Notes: generated by a model from the sequence alone, not told the origin. Shown: positions 8,873 through 17,910, numbered from the stretch's first letter. The stretch: DNA of 64,000 nt from CAVYOE01 sp963770155 (GCA_963770155.1 CAVYOE010000001.1:1612001-1676000); one strand, 5' to 3'. Program-made: numbers and translations.

Positions 8873-9259
8873 ATGGGTGCAGACAAAGAGGCAATCGTCC
8901 GGGCGACCTACGACGCCTTCAACGCAGGGGACTACGACCGGCTTCTGGCCAACGTGGATGCCGACGTCGTCATCCGCGACCCGGACCGAACCGGATCGGA
9001 ATTTCGCGGCCACGACGGCTACCGCCAGTTCATCGAAGAGTGGCTCGAGAGCTGGGATGACTACCGGGTCGAGATCACCGAACTCGTCAGCCGCGGCGAT
9101 CGAGTGCTCGTCGATGCGGTCCAGCACGGGACTGGAAAGGGAAGCCGAATCGAGATCTCGGTTCCATACGCGCAGGTGGTCAGGCTCGAGGGCGACAAGA
9201 TCGTCGAGTACCAGGTCTTCCTGTCGCGCGCCGACGCCGAGCGCGCGATCGGCACCTGA
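8873..9259 (+). CDS. SnoaL/NTF2-like protein 3 of 3 inside the nuo operon
   Basis: 128-residue SnoaL-like protein: KEAIVRATYDAFNAGDYDRL, DVVIRDPDRTG, the FRGHDGYRQFIEEWLESWDDY helix region (wide aromatic content typical of the pocket), then ELVSRGDRVLVDAVQHGTG and a final VVRLEGDKIVEYQVF strand. This is the most canonical of the three and the one most like plain nuclear transport factor 2 family proteins. ATG at 8873 was chosen because the family helix begins six residues later; a TATACC stretch lies 7 nt upstream. A 41-nt gap with a GGGAGG sequence leads into nuoJ. Confidence 0.82.
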   Translation: MGADKEAIVRATYDAFNAGDYDRLLANVDADVVIRDPDRTGSEFRGHDGYRQFIEEWLESWDDYRVEITELVSRGDRVLVDAVQHGTGKGSRIEISVPYAQVVRLEGDKIVEYQVFLSRADAERAIGT

Positions 9260-9300
9260 GACCGAGCCCTTCTGGGAGGGGTTGTGAGGGAGGCGCCCTG

Positions 9301-9837
9301 ATGGAGGAGGTTGCCTTCTTCGCCGGCTCGATCGGCGCACTCGGGGGTGCAATCGCGGTGATCGCCCTTCGCAACCCCTTCTACAGCGTGCTGGCGCTTG
9401 TCATCCACCTGGTCTCGCTCGCCGGGATCTTCCTGCTGCTGCACGCGGAGTTCCTCGCCGCCGCCCAGGTGGTCGTCTACGCCGGCGCGGTGATGGTCCT
9501 CTACGTCTTCGTCGCCGCCTATGTCGGCGGAGTCGACGAGCCGATGTGGGAGCCGATCCCCGGCCAGCGCTTCATCGCGCCGCTGCTCGGAATTGCCTTG
9601 TTCGCCGAGATCTCGATCGCGGTGATCGGCTCCGGGCTCAAGACCCTCGAGAGCGAAGGTCCTGAGATCGAGCTCGGCTTCGGCTCGCCGGAGTCGATCG
9701 GGAAGCTGCTGCTCGAGCGGTTCCTGATCGCATTCGAAGCGGCGTCATTGCTGCTGCTGATCGCCGCGGTCGGGGCGATCGTGCTGGCGGGACGGCACCG
9801 GGAGCCCGAGGCCACTGGCGAGGAGGCAAGCGCCTAG
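9301..9837 (+). CDS. nuoJ: NADH-quinone oxidoreductase subunit J
   Basis: 178-residue membrane subunit of complex I with about five transmembrane helices. NuoJ-type features are the NPFYSVLALVIHLVSLAGIF helix and LHAEFLAAAQVVVYAGAVMV, the pi-bulge helix region that couples quinone chemistry to pumping. ATG at 9301 is preceded by gggaggcgcc, a good ribosome binding site that restarts translation after the SnoaL block. Its stop codon TAG overlaps the GTG of nuoK. Confidence 0.94.
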   Translation: MEEVAFFAGSIGALGGAIAVIALRNPFYSVLALVIHLVSLAGIFLLLHAEFLAAAQVVVYAGAVMVLYVFVAAYVGGVDEPMWEPIPGQRFIAPLLGIALFAEISIAVIGSGLKTLESEGPEIELGFGSPESIGKLLLERFLIAFEAASLLLLIAAVGAIVLAGRHREPEATGEEASA

Positions 9838-10136
9838 TGGACACCAGCTGGTACCTCGTCCTCTCCGCGCTGCTGTTCGCGACAGGCGCAACCGGGGTTC
9901 TCCTGCGCCGCAGCCCCCTGGTCATCCTGCTCTGCCTCGAGCTGATGCTGAACGCGGCCAACCTGGCTCTGATCGCCTTCAGCCGCATGCACGCGAACCA
10001 GGACGGGCAGGTCTTCGCCCTGATCGTGATGGTGATCGCGGCCTGCGAGGTCGTGATCGGGCTCGGGATCATCGTCGCCGCCTACCGCCGCCGGATCCCG
10101 CTCAACGTTGACGAGATGCGGCGGCTCCGGGGATAG
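9837..10136 (+). CDS. nuoK: NADH-quinone oxidoreductase subunit K
   Basis: 99-residue subunit with three transmembrane helices, the normal size for NuoK. The second helix has LLCLELMLNAANLALIAF, with the conserved Glu (LE) and the later acidic residue in AACEVVIGLGI that belong to the proton path. GTG at 9837 overlaps the nuoJ stop by one base; the stop is 1 nt from the GTG of nuoL. Confidence 0.94.
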   Translation: MDTSWYLVLSALLFATGATGVLLRRSPLVILLCLELMLNAANLALIAFSRMHANQDGQVFALIVMVIAACEVVIGLGIIVAAYRRRIPLNVDEMRRLRG

Positions 10137-10137
10137 C

Positions 10138-12141
10138 GTGAGCGCCACCACCTACTCGTGGCTCGTCCTTGCGTTTCCGCTCGCCGGATCGGTCGCCATC
10201 GGGGTGGGCTACCGGAGGCTGGGCCGAGCCGCCGGCTGGATCGGCACCGGCGCGATCGCCGCCTCGTTCATCTCGGCGATCGGCGCCCTGTTCATGCTGC
10301 TCGACGAGCCGGTCGAGGCGCGGCAGCTCACCTCCAGCCTCTGGGACCTCGCCGACGCCGGCGGGCTCCAGATCGAGCTCGGGATCCTGGTCGACCCGCT
10401 CTCGGTCTTCATGTGCCTGGTGGTCAGCGGAGTCTCGATGCTGATCCACCTCTACTCGGTCGCCTACATGCGCTCGGACGAGGGCTACGCGCGCTTCTTC
10501 AGCTATCTCAACTTCTTCGTCTTCTCGATGCTGCTCCTTGTCCTGGCCGGAAACCTCGTGCTGCTGATTGTCGGCTGGGCCTTCGTCGGCTTCGCCTCCT
10601 ACGCGCTGATCAGCTTCTGGTACCGGCGGCAAACCGCGGTCCGCGCCGGGATGAAGGCATTCGTGATCAACGTCGTCGGGGACGTCGGGCTTGTCCTCGC
10701 AGCCCTCTTCATCTTCCGCGAGCTCGGGACCTTCGACCTGCTGAGGATGTTCGAGGAGGCGCCGAAGCACTTCGAAGTGAACGAGACCCTGATCGTCGCC
10801 ATCTGCTGCCTGCTTCTGGTCGGGGCATTCGCGAAGTCAGCACAGCTCCCGCTCCACACCTGGCTTCCCGACGCGATGGAGGGCCCGACCCCCGTCTCCG
10901 CCCTGATTCACGCCGCGACCATGGTCACGGCCGGCGTGTATCTGATCGCCCGGTTTCAGCCCCTCTTCAGTGTCGCGCCGACCGCCGCCGACATCGCTGC
11001 CTTCACCGGCCTGGCGACACTGCTGGTGGCGGCGTCGATTGCGCTGGTCGTCACCGATCTGAAGCGGATCATCGCCTACTCGACCATGAGCCAGATCGGC
11101 TACATGGTCGTCGGGGTCTCGATCGGGGCCTACTCAGCCGGCCTCTTCCACCTGATGACCCATGCCTTCTTCAAGGCCCTCTTGTTCATGGCGGCCGGTT
11201 CGGTGATTGCGGCGATGGCGAACCGGCAGAACATCGACCTGATGGGCGGGTTCCGCCGCTCGCTCCCGTTCACCTCAGCGGCACTGCTGATCGGGGCGCT
11301 GGCGCTCGCCGGCTTTCCGGGTACCTCGGGCTTTTTCTCCAAGGACGAGATCCTCGCGTTCGCGATAGAGCGCGGCGGGATGTACTGGGTGTTTGCGATC
11401 GGCGGGTACCTCGGCGCGCTGCTCACCGCCTTCTACTCGTTCCGGATCGTCTTCCGGGTGGTGGGCGGCAAGCCGGTCACCGAAGCACGCGAGCTCGAGA
11501 AGGGTCACCTCGCGCACGCCGAGCCCCAGAACCCCGCCACCGGCGAGAAGGAGGACACCAAGGTCGGCTTTCCGGGGCCCGAGCATCAGATCGCCGAGCG
11601 AGAGCTGCCGATGTCGGTGGCGATGTCGGTCCTCGGAGCGCTGGCGCTGTTTGCCGGCGTGATCCAGATCCCCGGCGTGAGCGAGGTCCTGCACGAGTTC
11701 CTCCACGGCAGCTTCGAGCACGCGCCGCTGTATGAGGCCGAGGTGCCGGACTCCACCGCCTACTGGGGGATGGTCGCCGGCGGACTCATCTCCATCGCAG
11801 GCATCCTGATCGCGGCCATCGCCTACGTCACCTTCGAGGGGGTAACCACATCGCTGCAGCGGTCGCTGCGCGCCGTCCACAGCTTCCTCTTCAACAAGTG
11901 GTATTTCGACGAGCTGATCGACCTCGTGATCGTGCGACCGGTGGTGGCGCTGGGCCGCGGCGCCAACAACGTCTTCGAGCGCTACGTCGTGCAGGGCCTG
12001 GTCGGGGGCACCTCGGAGATCGTCCGGGGCGCGAGCACCGGCGTCCGCGCGGCGCAGTCCGGCTACCTGCGCTCATATGCACTGCTGCTGGTCACGGGGT
12101 TCGTGGCGCTCGGGATCTACTTCCTTGTGGTGGCGTCCTGA
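10138..12141 (+). CDS. nuoL: NADH-quinone oxidoreductase subunit L
   Basis: 667-residue antiporter-like subunit at the far end of the complex I membrane arm, with about 16 transmembrane helices and the long lateral helix near the C-terminus. Conserved segments are LPDAMEGPTPVSALIHAA, TDLKRIIAYSTMSQIGYM and AFFKALLFMAAGSVIAAM, with the Lys/His residues used for proton transfer. The frame is open 10 codons upstream, but GTG at 10138, directly after the nuoK stop, begins the first membrane segment. A hydrophilic His/Glu-rich loop lies near residues 455-490. Confidence 0.95.
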   Translation: MSATTYSWLVLAFPLAGSVAIGVGYRRLGRAAGWIGTGAIAASFISAIGALFMLLDEPVEARQLTSSLWDLADAGGLQIELGILVDPLSVFMCLVVSGVSMLIHLYSVAYMRSDEGYARFFSYLNFFVFSMLLLVLAGNLVLLIVGWAFVGFASYALISFWYRRQTAVRAGMKAFVINVVGDVGLVLAALFIFRELGTFDLLRMFEEAPKHFEVNETLIVAICCLLLVGAFAKSAQLPLHTWLPDAMEGPTPVSALIHAATMVTAGVYLIARFQPLFSVAPTAADIAAFTGLATLLVAASIALVVTDLKRIIAYSTMSQIGYMVVGVSIGAYSAGLFHLMTHAFFKALLFMAAGSVIAAMANRQNIDLMGGFRRSLPFTSAALLIGALALAGFPGTSGFFSKDEILAFAIERGGMYWVFAIGGYLGALLTAFYSFRIVFRVVGGKPVTEARELEKGHLAHAEPQNPATGEKEDTKVGFPGPEHQIAERELPMSVAMSVLGALALFAGVIQIPGVSEVLHEFLHGSFEHAPLYEAEVPDSTAYWGMVAGGLISIAGILIAAIAYVTFEGVTTSLQRSLRAVHSFLFNKWYFDELIDLVIVRPVVALGRGANNVFERYVVQGLVGGTSEIVRGASTGVRAAQSGYLRSYALLLVTGFVALGIYFLVVAS

Positions 12142-12163
12142 TGGTGGGTTCTGAGGTCACGTC

Positions 12164-13690
12164 GTGATCAACTTCCTGCTCTGGGTCCCGCTCGCGGCCG
12201 GCCTCGCGGCTTGCGCGGTGCCGGCCCGCCGGGCCGGCTGGGTCGGGACGGCCGGCGCGACGGCTGCCCTGGTTCTCGCCGTCCTGCTCCTGGCCGACTT
12301 CGACACCGGTGCCGCCGGGCTCCAGCACCGGGTCGACGAGAGCTGGATCCCGGACCTCGGCGTCCGCTACCAGCTCGGGGTCGACGGGATCAGCATCGCC
12401 CTCGTCCTGCTGACCACGGTGGTCTGGCTCGGCGCCACCGTCTGGTCGGCAATCCGGACCCCGGAGCGCGCCCGCACCTACTTCCTGATGCTCGGCATCG
12501 CCGAGACCGCGACCCTCGGGGCCTTCCTCGCCCAGGACCTGCTGCTCTTCGTTCTCTTCTTCGACCTGATGCTGATCCCGTTCTACTTCCTGTTCGGGAG
12601 CTGGGGGCAGGAGTACATCTCCGCCGCCTCGGCGGCGAGGGTCGAGCCTCCGATCCGCCCGGCTCCGGCGACAATCAAGATGATCGTCTACACGCTGGTC
12701 GGGTCACTGCTGATGCTGGTCGGGGCGATCGCGACCGCGGTGCTGAGCGCCGACGGCGGCGAGATCAGCTTCTCGATCGCCGAGCTCAGCGCCAACCCGC
12801 TCGGGGAGGGGAGCCAGGAGTGGATCTTCTGGTTCTTCGCCGCCGCCTTCCTGGTGAAGATGCCGGCCTTCCCGATCCACGGCTGGATGCCCGACGCATA
12901 CCGGGTCGCGCCCCTCCCCGTGCTCGCGGTCTTCTCCGCGGTGCTCTCCAAGGTCGGGGCCTACGGCTTCCTGCGGGTTGTCGTTCCGATCTTCCCCGAC
13001 GCGACCGTCACCTTCCAGGAGACAATCCTGCTGATCGGACTCGCCTCGATTCTCTACGGGTCGATGATGGCGTTCACCCAGACCAGCGCCCGCCTGGTCG
13101 CCGGCTACTCGTCGGTCGCCCAGCTCGGCTTCATCACGCTCGGGATCTTCGCCCTTCGGCCCGACGGCGCCGACGGAGCGGTACTCCAGATGGTCACCCA
13201 CGGCATCGTCGTGGCACCGCTGCTCCTGATCCTGGCGGTGCTCTCCGAGCGGGCCGCCGGCGACGACATCGGAAGGATGGGCGGCCTCGCAATGCGCGCC
13301 CCGGTGCTGGCGGCGATCTTCCTGATCGTGACCATGGCCCTGCTGGCGATGCCGGGCTCGGCCAACTTCATCGGCGAGTTCTACATCTTGAACGGGGTCT
13401 TTCAGGAGAAGATCGCGTTCGCGATCGTCGCCTCGCTCGGGGTGGCGATGGCGGCCTTCTATGCCCTGCGCCTGTTCCAGGCCGCGATGCACGGCCGTGG
13501 CGGCGCGCGCGGGGCGAAGTCGCGAGAGGTGCCGGTGCGCGAGGGCGCGGTGCTGGCAGCGCTCACGGCCTGCATCCTGGCGCTGGCGCTCTATCCCCAG
13601 CTCGTACTCGAGCGAGCCGATCCCTCTGTCGAGAAGCAGCTCAGCGCGGTCGAGCAGCCTGCGCCCACGGAGGCGGTGGCTCGGCGATGA
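12164..13690 (+). CDS. nuoM: NADH-quinone oxidoreductase subunit M
   Basis: 508-residue antiporter-like pump subunit with about 14 transmembrane helices. It is recognised by GVDGISIALVLLTT, the IREPE-like early loop, PIHGWMPDAYRVAP and SSVAQLGFITLGI. The usual LPDAHVEAPT sequence of NuoM is changed here to MPDAYRVAP, so the helix 7/8 loop differs from the textbook form. GTG start, 22 nt after nuoL; ATGA overlap with nuoN. Confidence 0.93.
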   Translation: MINFLLWVPLAAGLAACAVPARRAGWVGTAGATAALVLAVLLLADFDTGAAGLQHRVDESWIPDLGVRYQLGVDGISIALVLLTTVVWLGATVWSAIRTPERARTYFLMLGIAETATLGAFLAQDLLLFVLFFDLMLIPFYFLFGSWGQEYISAASAARVEPPIRPAPATIKMIVYTLVGSLLMLVGAIATAVLSADGGEISFSIAELSANPLGEGSQEWIFWFFAAAFLVKMPAFPIHGWMPDAYRVAPLPVLAVFSAVLSKVGAYGFLRVVVPIFPDATVTFQETILLIGLASILYGSMMAFTQTSARLVAGYSSVAQLGFITLGIFALRPDGADGAVLQMVTHGIVVAPLLLILAVLSERAAGDDIGRMGGLAMRAPVLAAIFLIVTMALLAMPGSANFIGEFYILNGVFQEKIAFAIVASLGVAMAAFYALRLFQAAMHGRGGARGAKSREVPVREGAVLAALTACILALALYPQLVLERADPSVEKQLSAVEQPAPTEAVARR

Positions 13691-15186
13691 CCTTCTTCGC
13701 GCCGGACATCGACTACGCCGGCCTCTCCCCCGTGATCGCGCTGACGGCCGGCGTCGTCGTGGTCCTCATGGCCGGTCTCTTCCGCACCCCGACCTGGTTC
13801 CTGCCGACACTCACCATCCTGTCGTTGGCAACGGCGGCTGGGCTCTGCGCCTGGCAGTGGGGCGAGAGCAAGGACCTGGTCTCCGGCGCGCTGCGGCTCG
13901 ACGAGCTCGGCCTGGCTGCGGCCTTCATCTTCCTGTTCGCGGCGGCGGTCTGCGTCCTGCTCTCGATCCGCGAGCCCTCGGCCCGGCGCGCCGGGCTCGG
14001 CGAGCACTACAGCCTCTTGCTCGCCGCGGTCCTGGGGATGGTCCTGCTGGCGCAGGCCCAGAACCTGGTCAGCTTCTTCATCGCGCTCGAGCTGCTCTCG
14101 ATCCCGCTCTACGTCCTCTGCGCCTCGGAGGTCCGCCGCGAGGCGTCGCTCGAGTCGGGGCTCAAGTACCTGGTGATCGGCTCACTCGGATCGGCGACCC
14201 TCCTTTATGGGCTGGCGTTGATCTACGGCGCTGCCGGCTCGACCAACTTCGCCGCGATCGCTCCGGCGCTCGAAGGCAACGCCGACGACACTTTGGTCCT
14301 GATCGGCACCGCGATGGTCGCCACCGGCCTCGCTTTCAAGACTTCGCTGGCCCCATTCCACCAGTGGACGCCCGACGTCTACCAGGGGGCCCCGACCCCG
14401 GTGACCGCGTTCATGGCGGTGGCCACCAAGGCCGCTGCTCTGGTCGCCTTCGTCCGCCTGTTCGAGGTCGCGCTGGCGCCGGTCGCGGGCGACTGGGACG
14501 TGGCTTTGGCCGCGCTGGCCGCGATCTCGATCGTGGTCGGCAACATCGGCGCGCTCGGCCAGGACTCGCTGAAGCGGCTACTCGGCTATTCAGGAATCGC
14601 CCAGGCCGGCTACATGCTGGCCGGGATCGTGGTCGTGAGCGAGACCGGGACCAGCGCCCTGGTCTTCTACCTGGCGGCCTACTGCCTCATGAACCTGGCC
14701 GTGTTCGCCGTGATCGTCGCCCGGGAGCGCGAGTCCGGGCTGGGCGACGACATCGCCTCGGTGCAGGGGCTGGGGGCCTCGCGGCCGCTGCTTGCCTGGC
14801 CTCTGACGATCGGGATCCTCGCCCTTGCCGGCCTTCCCGGGACCAGCGGCTTCATCGGCAAGCTCTTCCTGATCGAGGCGGCGGTCGACGGCGACTACAC
14901 CTGGCTCGCGGTGATGATCGTCGCCGGGACGATGGTCTCGCTGGTCTACTACCTGCGCGTCCTCGCGTCCGTCTGGATCCCGACCTTCACGACCACGGCC
15001 GAGTCCCCGCGTCCAGCGATCGCGGGAGCGTCGCCAGAGGCCGACGCTCCAGGCACCGGGCGCTGCCCGCTGATCTGGGGGTCGGCAGTCGTCTGCGCCG
15101 CGGCCACGGTCGCCTTCGGCGTCTACCCCTCGCCGCTCGTGGACTGGGCCCAGCAGGCCGGCGGCTCCCTCACGACCTTCCTCTAA
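13687..15186 (+). CDS. nuoN: NADH-quinone oxidoreductase subunit N
   Basis: 499-residue third antiporter-like subunit of complex I with about 14 transmembrane helices. Motifs: ELLSIPLYVLCA, FHQWTPDVYQGAPTPV and KRLLGYSGIAQAGYML. ATG at 13687 overlaps the nuoM stop. The stop TAA shares its last base with the ATG of the next gene (TAATG), so a cell-wall hydrolase gene is read directly off the end of the respiratory operon. Confidence 0.95.
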   Translation: MTFFAPDIDYAGLSPVIALTAGVVVVLMAGLFRTPTWFLPTLTILSLATAAGLCAWQWGESKDLVSGALRLDELGLAAAFIFLFAAAVCVLLSIREPSARRAGLGEHYSLLLAAVLGMVLLAQAQNLVSFFIALELLSIPLYVLCASEVRREASLESGLKYLVIGSLGSATLLYGLALIYGAAGSTNFAAIAPALEGNADDTLVLIGTAMVATGLAFKTSLAPFHQWTPDVYQGAPTPVTAFMAVATKAAALVAFVRLFEVALAPVAGDWDVALAALAAISIVVGNIGALGQDSLKRLLGYSGIAQAGYMLAGIVVVSETGTSALVFYLAAYCLMNLAVFAVIVARERESGLGDDIASVQGLGASRPLLAWPLTIGILALAGLPGTSGFIGKLFLIEAAVDGDYTWLAVMIVAGTMVSLVYYLRVLASVWIPTFTTTAESPRPAIAGASPEADAPGTGRCPLIWGSAVVCAAATVAFGVYPSPLVDWAQQAGGSLTTFL

Positions 15187-16610
15187 TGAGAGGGCGGCGG
15201 GGAGCGATCGTTTCCGCCGTTCTTGCCACGGGCGCGGCAATCGGAGCCCTTGCCCTTGGCGGCGCCGGAGCGGCGGAGCCCCCGTTCGGTGACGAGCGGG
15301 TGGTCGTGCTGGGCCGCTCGGCCGAGGGCAAGCCGATCCGCGCCGTCAGGATCGGAGATCCATCGAGCGCGCGCAAGGCACTGGCGGTCGGTGTGATCCA
15401 CGGCGACGAGCGCGCGGGGCTCCGGATCACCGCTGAGATTCGCCGGTCCTTCGGCGACCTCACGGGCGTTGACCTGTGGCTGGTCGACCGCATCAATCCG
15501 GACGGCGCCGCCGCTCGAACCCGCGGCAACGCCCACGGAGTGGATCTCAACCGCAACTTCCCCTATCGCTGGCGACCGGGATCGCGTGACGGCTACTACC
15601 CCGGCCCGGGGCCGCTTTCCGAGCCCGAGTCCCGGGCCATCAAGGAGCTGATCGAAGACCTTCAGCCGGCCGTGTCGGTCTGGTACCACCAGCCGTGGGG
15701 CGCCGTGCTTCGTCCGTGCAAAGGCCCGGCGCCGATCCAGCGCCGCTACGCGCACATTGCGGGCGAACGAACGTCGTGCCGCGGAGCGAACTTGCGAGGA
15801 ACGGCGATCTCGTGGCAGAACCACAGCTTCCCCGGCACTACCGCGTTCGTGGTGGAGCTGGGTCCCGGCCGGGTGAGCGCGCGAACTGTGAGGCGGCACG
15901 CTCGAGCGGCAGTCGATGCGGCGGTCGGCGACGCGGGCACCAGCCCCCCTTTGCGCGACTCCGCGAGAAACGGTCCCGCTACCGCTGCTGCGGCTGGGCG
16001 CTCCGCGCGGATTTCCTCAGGGGGCGGTGCCCGCGCCGCCTCCGAGATCAAGGATTGGCTGATTCCGTACGGCTCACGGCGCAAACGGCAGATGGCCGCC
16101 TACTCCAAGCGCCACTACGGGCAGGCGGCGTGGCGCCTGGAGGCCCCGAAGCTGATCGTCGAGCACTACTCGGAGAGCAATACGGCGCGCTCGGTGTACG
16201 AGACGTTCGCGGCGAATCGGCGGGATCCGGAGCTGCATGAGCTTCCCGGGGTTTGCGCGCACTTCGTGATCTCGCCGGGCGGGCGCATCTACCGCCTGGT
16301 GAAGGAGTCGATCCGCTGCCGCCACGTGATCGGGCTCAACCACGTCTCGATCGGGATCGAGCACGTCGGAACCTCCGACGCACAGGTGATGAACCGCGAG
16401 CGGCAGGTCGCCGCGTCGCTCCGACTGACCCGCGAGCTGCAATGCCGCTACGGCATCGGGGCGGCCCGTGTGATCGGTCACGCCGAGAGCCTCTCCTCCC
16501 CTCTTTACCGGGAGCGAGTGAAGCGCGCCAGGGGCAAGACCCACGGCGACTTTCGCCATCGGACCATGCGCGGTTACCGCCGCGAACTTCGCCGGCTCGG
16601 TCCCTGCTGA
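15186..16610 (+). CDS. Two-domain peptidoglycan hydrolase: M14 carboxypeptidase plus amidase_2
   Basis: 474-residue secreted protein with an N-terminal signal (residues 1-30, ending AGAA). Residues ~35-245 are a zinc M14 peptidase of the MpaA/gamma-D-Glu-Dap peptidase type: zinc ligands H72 and E75 (IHGDE), third ligand H168, catalytic E224, plus RGNAHGVDLNRNFP at 113-126. A Gly/Ala/Ser linker (~245-285) joins an N-acetylmuramoyl-L-alanine amidase type 2 domain (~320-465) with H327 (EHYSES), H432 (RVIGHAE) and KTHGDF at 451-456. It would cut both stem peptides and the sugar-peptide bond outside the membrane. The start ATG overlaps the nuoN stop. The substrate assignment is inference; the folds are clear. 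Confidence 0.85.
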   Translation: MRGRRGAIVSAVLATGAAIGALALGGAGAAEPPFGDERVVVLGRSAEGKPIRAVRIGDPSSARKALAVGVIHGDERAGLRITAEIRRSFGDLTGVDLWLVDRINPDGAAARTRGNAHGVDLNRNFPYRWRPGSRDGYYPGPGPLSEPESRAIKELIEDLQPAVSVWYHQPWGAVLRPCKGPAPIQRRYAHIAGERTSCRGANLRGTAISWQNHSFPGTTAFVVELGPGRVSARTVRRHARAAVDAAVGDAGTSPPLRDSARNGPATAAAAGRSARISSGGGARAASEIKDWLIPYGSRRKRQMAAYSKRHYGQAAWRLEAPKLIVEHYSESNTARSVYETFAANRRDPELHELPGVCAHFVISPGGRIYRLVKESIRCRHVIGLNHVSIGIEHVGTSDAQVMNRERQVAASLRLTRELQCRYGIGAARVIGHAESLSSPLYRERVKRARGKTHGDFRHRTMRGYRRELRRLGPC

Positions 16611-16618
16611 GGTAGCGC

Positions 16619-17542
16619 TTGGGAGTGATCGCCATCTCGGCGGTGATCGTGGTCTCGGCGGCGGCCGGGATCGCCGCGGAACTGCGCTGGCATCAGCGCG
16701 CGGGGGAAGTGGCGCGCGCGGTCCTCGTCACCTGCCTCTACGCGCTCCTCCCGGTGATCACCTTCTTCAATCTGGCCCGCGCAGATCTCGACCTCGATAC
16801 TGGCCTCGGCATCCCGCTGGCCTATACGGCGATCGCACTCACGGCGCTCGCCGCCTGGTTCGTCGCTACCCGCGTGCTGGCGCTTCCCCGTTCCTCCGCC
16901 GGCGCCGTGATCTGCTGCACCCTGGTCGCGAACACCGGCTATCTCGGCTACCCGCTCGTCGTCGCGCTGCTCGGAAGCGACGCGCTCAGCGAGGCTGTCC
17001 TCTACGACATCCTGGTCTCGGCGCCGGCGCTGCTGATCGCCGCCTTCGCGGTCGGCGCCGCCTTCGGCGATCGATCAGGCGAGGGCGTGCGTGAGCGGAC
17101 GATCGCGTTCTTCACCCGCAATCCCTCCCTGTATGCGGCGGCCGCAGCGCTGGTCGCGCCCGACCTGCTCGCCCCCGACCTGCTCGTCGACATCTCTCGC
17201 GTCCTCGTCGTCGCCATCCTGCCCCTTGGATTCTTCGCGGTCGGGACGATGCTGGCCCAGGAGGGAGAGGCGGGAGTGCTCGAGTTTCCACCGGCCCTGT
17301 CCCGTGGAGCGGCGGCCGCGGTGTTGATGCGGATGGCGGTGATGCCCGGCCTGCTGCTGGCACTGGCGGCGCCGCTGATCGACCTGCCGGGTCCGTACCT
17401 CCTGTTGGCAGCGATGCCGTGCGGGATCAACAGCATTCTGGTCGCGCACCTCTACGGCCTCGACCTGAGGATCACGGCGCAGGCGATCGCCTGGTCGACG
17501 GCGATCGCGGTTGCCGGCGCGCTTGCCTCGCTGGCGATCTGA
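16619..17542 (+). CDS. AEC family transporter (auxin efflux carrier fold)
   Basis: 307-residue integral membrane protein with about ten hydrophobic helices arranged as two halves around the NTGYLGYPLV motif (residues ~103-112), typical of AEC/PIN-like permeases that export small organic acids such as malate in bacteria. The C-terminal half has the paired MPCGINSILVAHLYG motif. TTG at 16619 follows a ctgaggt ribosome binding site; GTG at 16625 is an in-frame alternative. It follows the hydrolase gene by 8 nt and is probably in the same transcript. The substrate is not predictable. Confidence 0.83.
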   Translation: MGVIAISAVIVVSAAAGIAAELRWHQRAGEVARAVLVTCLYALLPVITFFNLARADLDLDTGLGIPLAYTAIALTALAAWFVATRVLALPRSSAGAVICCTLVANTGYLGYPLVVALLGSDALSEAVLYDILVSAPALLIAAFAVGAAFGDRSGEGVRERTIAFFTRNPSLYAAAAALVAPDLLAPDLLVDISRVLVVAILPLGFFAVGTMLAQEGEAGVLEFPPALSRGAAAAVLMRMAVMPGLLLALAAPLIDLPGPYLLLAAMPCGINSILVAHLYGLDLRITAQAIAWSTAIAVAGALASLAI

Positions 17543-17547
17543 TCAGA

Positions 17548-17910
17548 ATGGGCGCGATGGCCAAGCGCAAACGAAAGCGGGAGCGGCGCCAGGTCCCGAC
17601 CGCCGAGTACAGCGACGCCGAGGGCAACAAGCTCACACTGCGCTGCGAGCTGAGCGTGAAGACGGTCGAGAAGATCACCCAGACGGAGCTGGCCGCGGCG
17701 ACCTCATCTGAGGATGCCTGGCGGCGGCGCACGGAGATGTTGTTCGAGCGGCTCGCGGTCCGCTGGGAGATCTCCGAGCTGCCGCTGACCGATCAGGCGA
17801 TGCTTATCGGGCGCTACCGGATGGCCGATCCCGAAACACAGAGCTGGGTCAGGGAAACAATCGGCGCTCACCTCCGGAGCTACATCCCAGAGCTCGCCGA
17901 AGTGCTCTAG
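17548..17910 (+). CDS. Small conserved-looking protein of unknown function
   Basis: About 120 residues, not recognised. It starts with a strongly basic segment (MAKRKRKRERR when begun at ATG 17557; ATG 17548 adds three residues), then a Thr/Glu-rich part and a helical C-terminal region (WRRRTEMLFERLAVRWEISE, LTDQAMLIGRYRMAD). No membrane segment or signal peptide. The basic N-terminus suggests contact with nucleic acid or an acidic partner, but that is only a guess. It lies 5 nt after the transporter gene. Confidence 0.6.
   Translation: MGAMAKRKRKRERRQVPTAEYSDAEGNKLTLRCELSVKTVEKITQTELAAATSSEDAWRRRTEMLFERLAVRWEISELPLTDQAMLIGRYRMADPETQSWVRETIGAHLRSYIPELAEVL

Noticed and set aside
9260..9300. 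Separate promoter for nuoJ-nuoN
   Set aside because: The 41-nt gap has a ribosome binding site but no TAnnnT box at a useful distance. Read-through from upstream is simpler.
12211..13686. Long open frame upstream of the nuoN start, in the +1 register relative to nuoM
   Set aside because: The translation is Arg/Gly/Pro-rich without motifs and lies over nuoM. The nuoN protein begins at ATG 13687.
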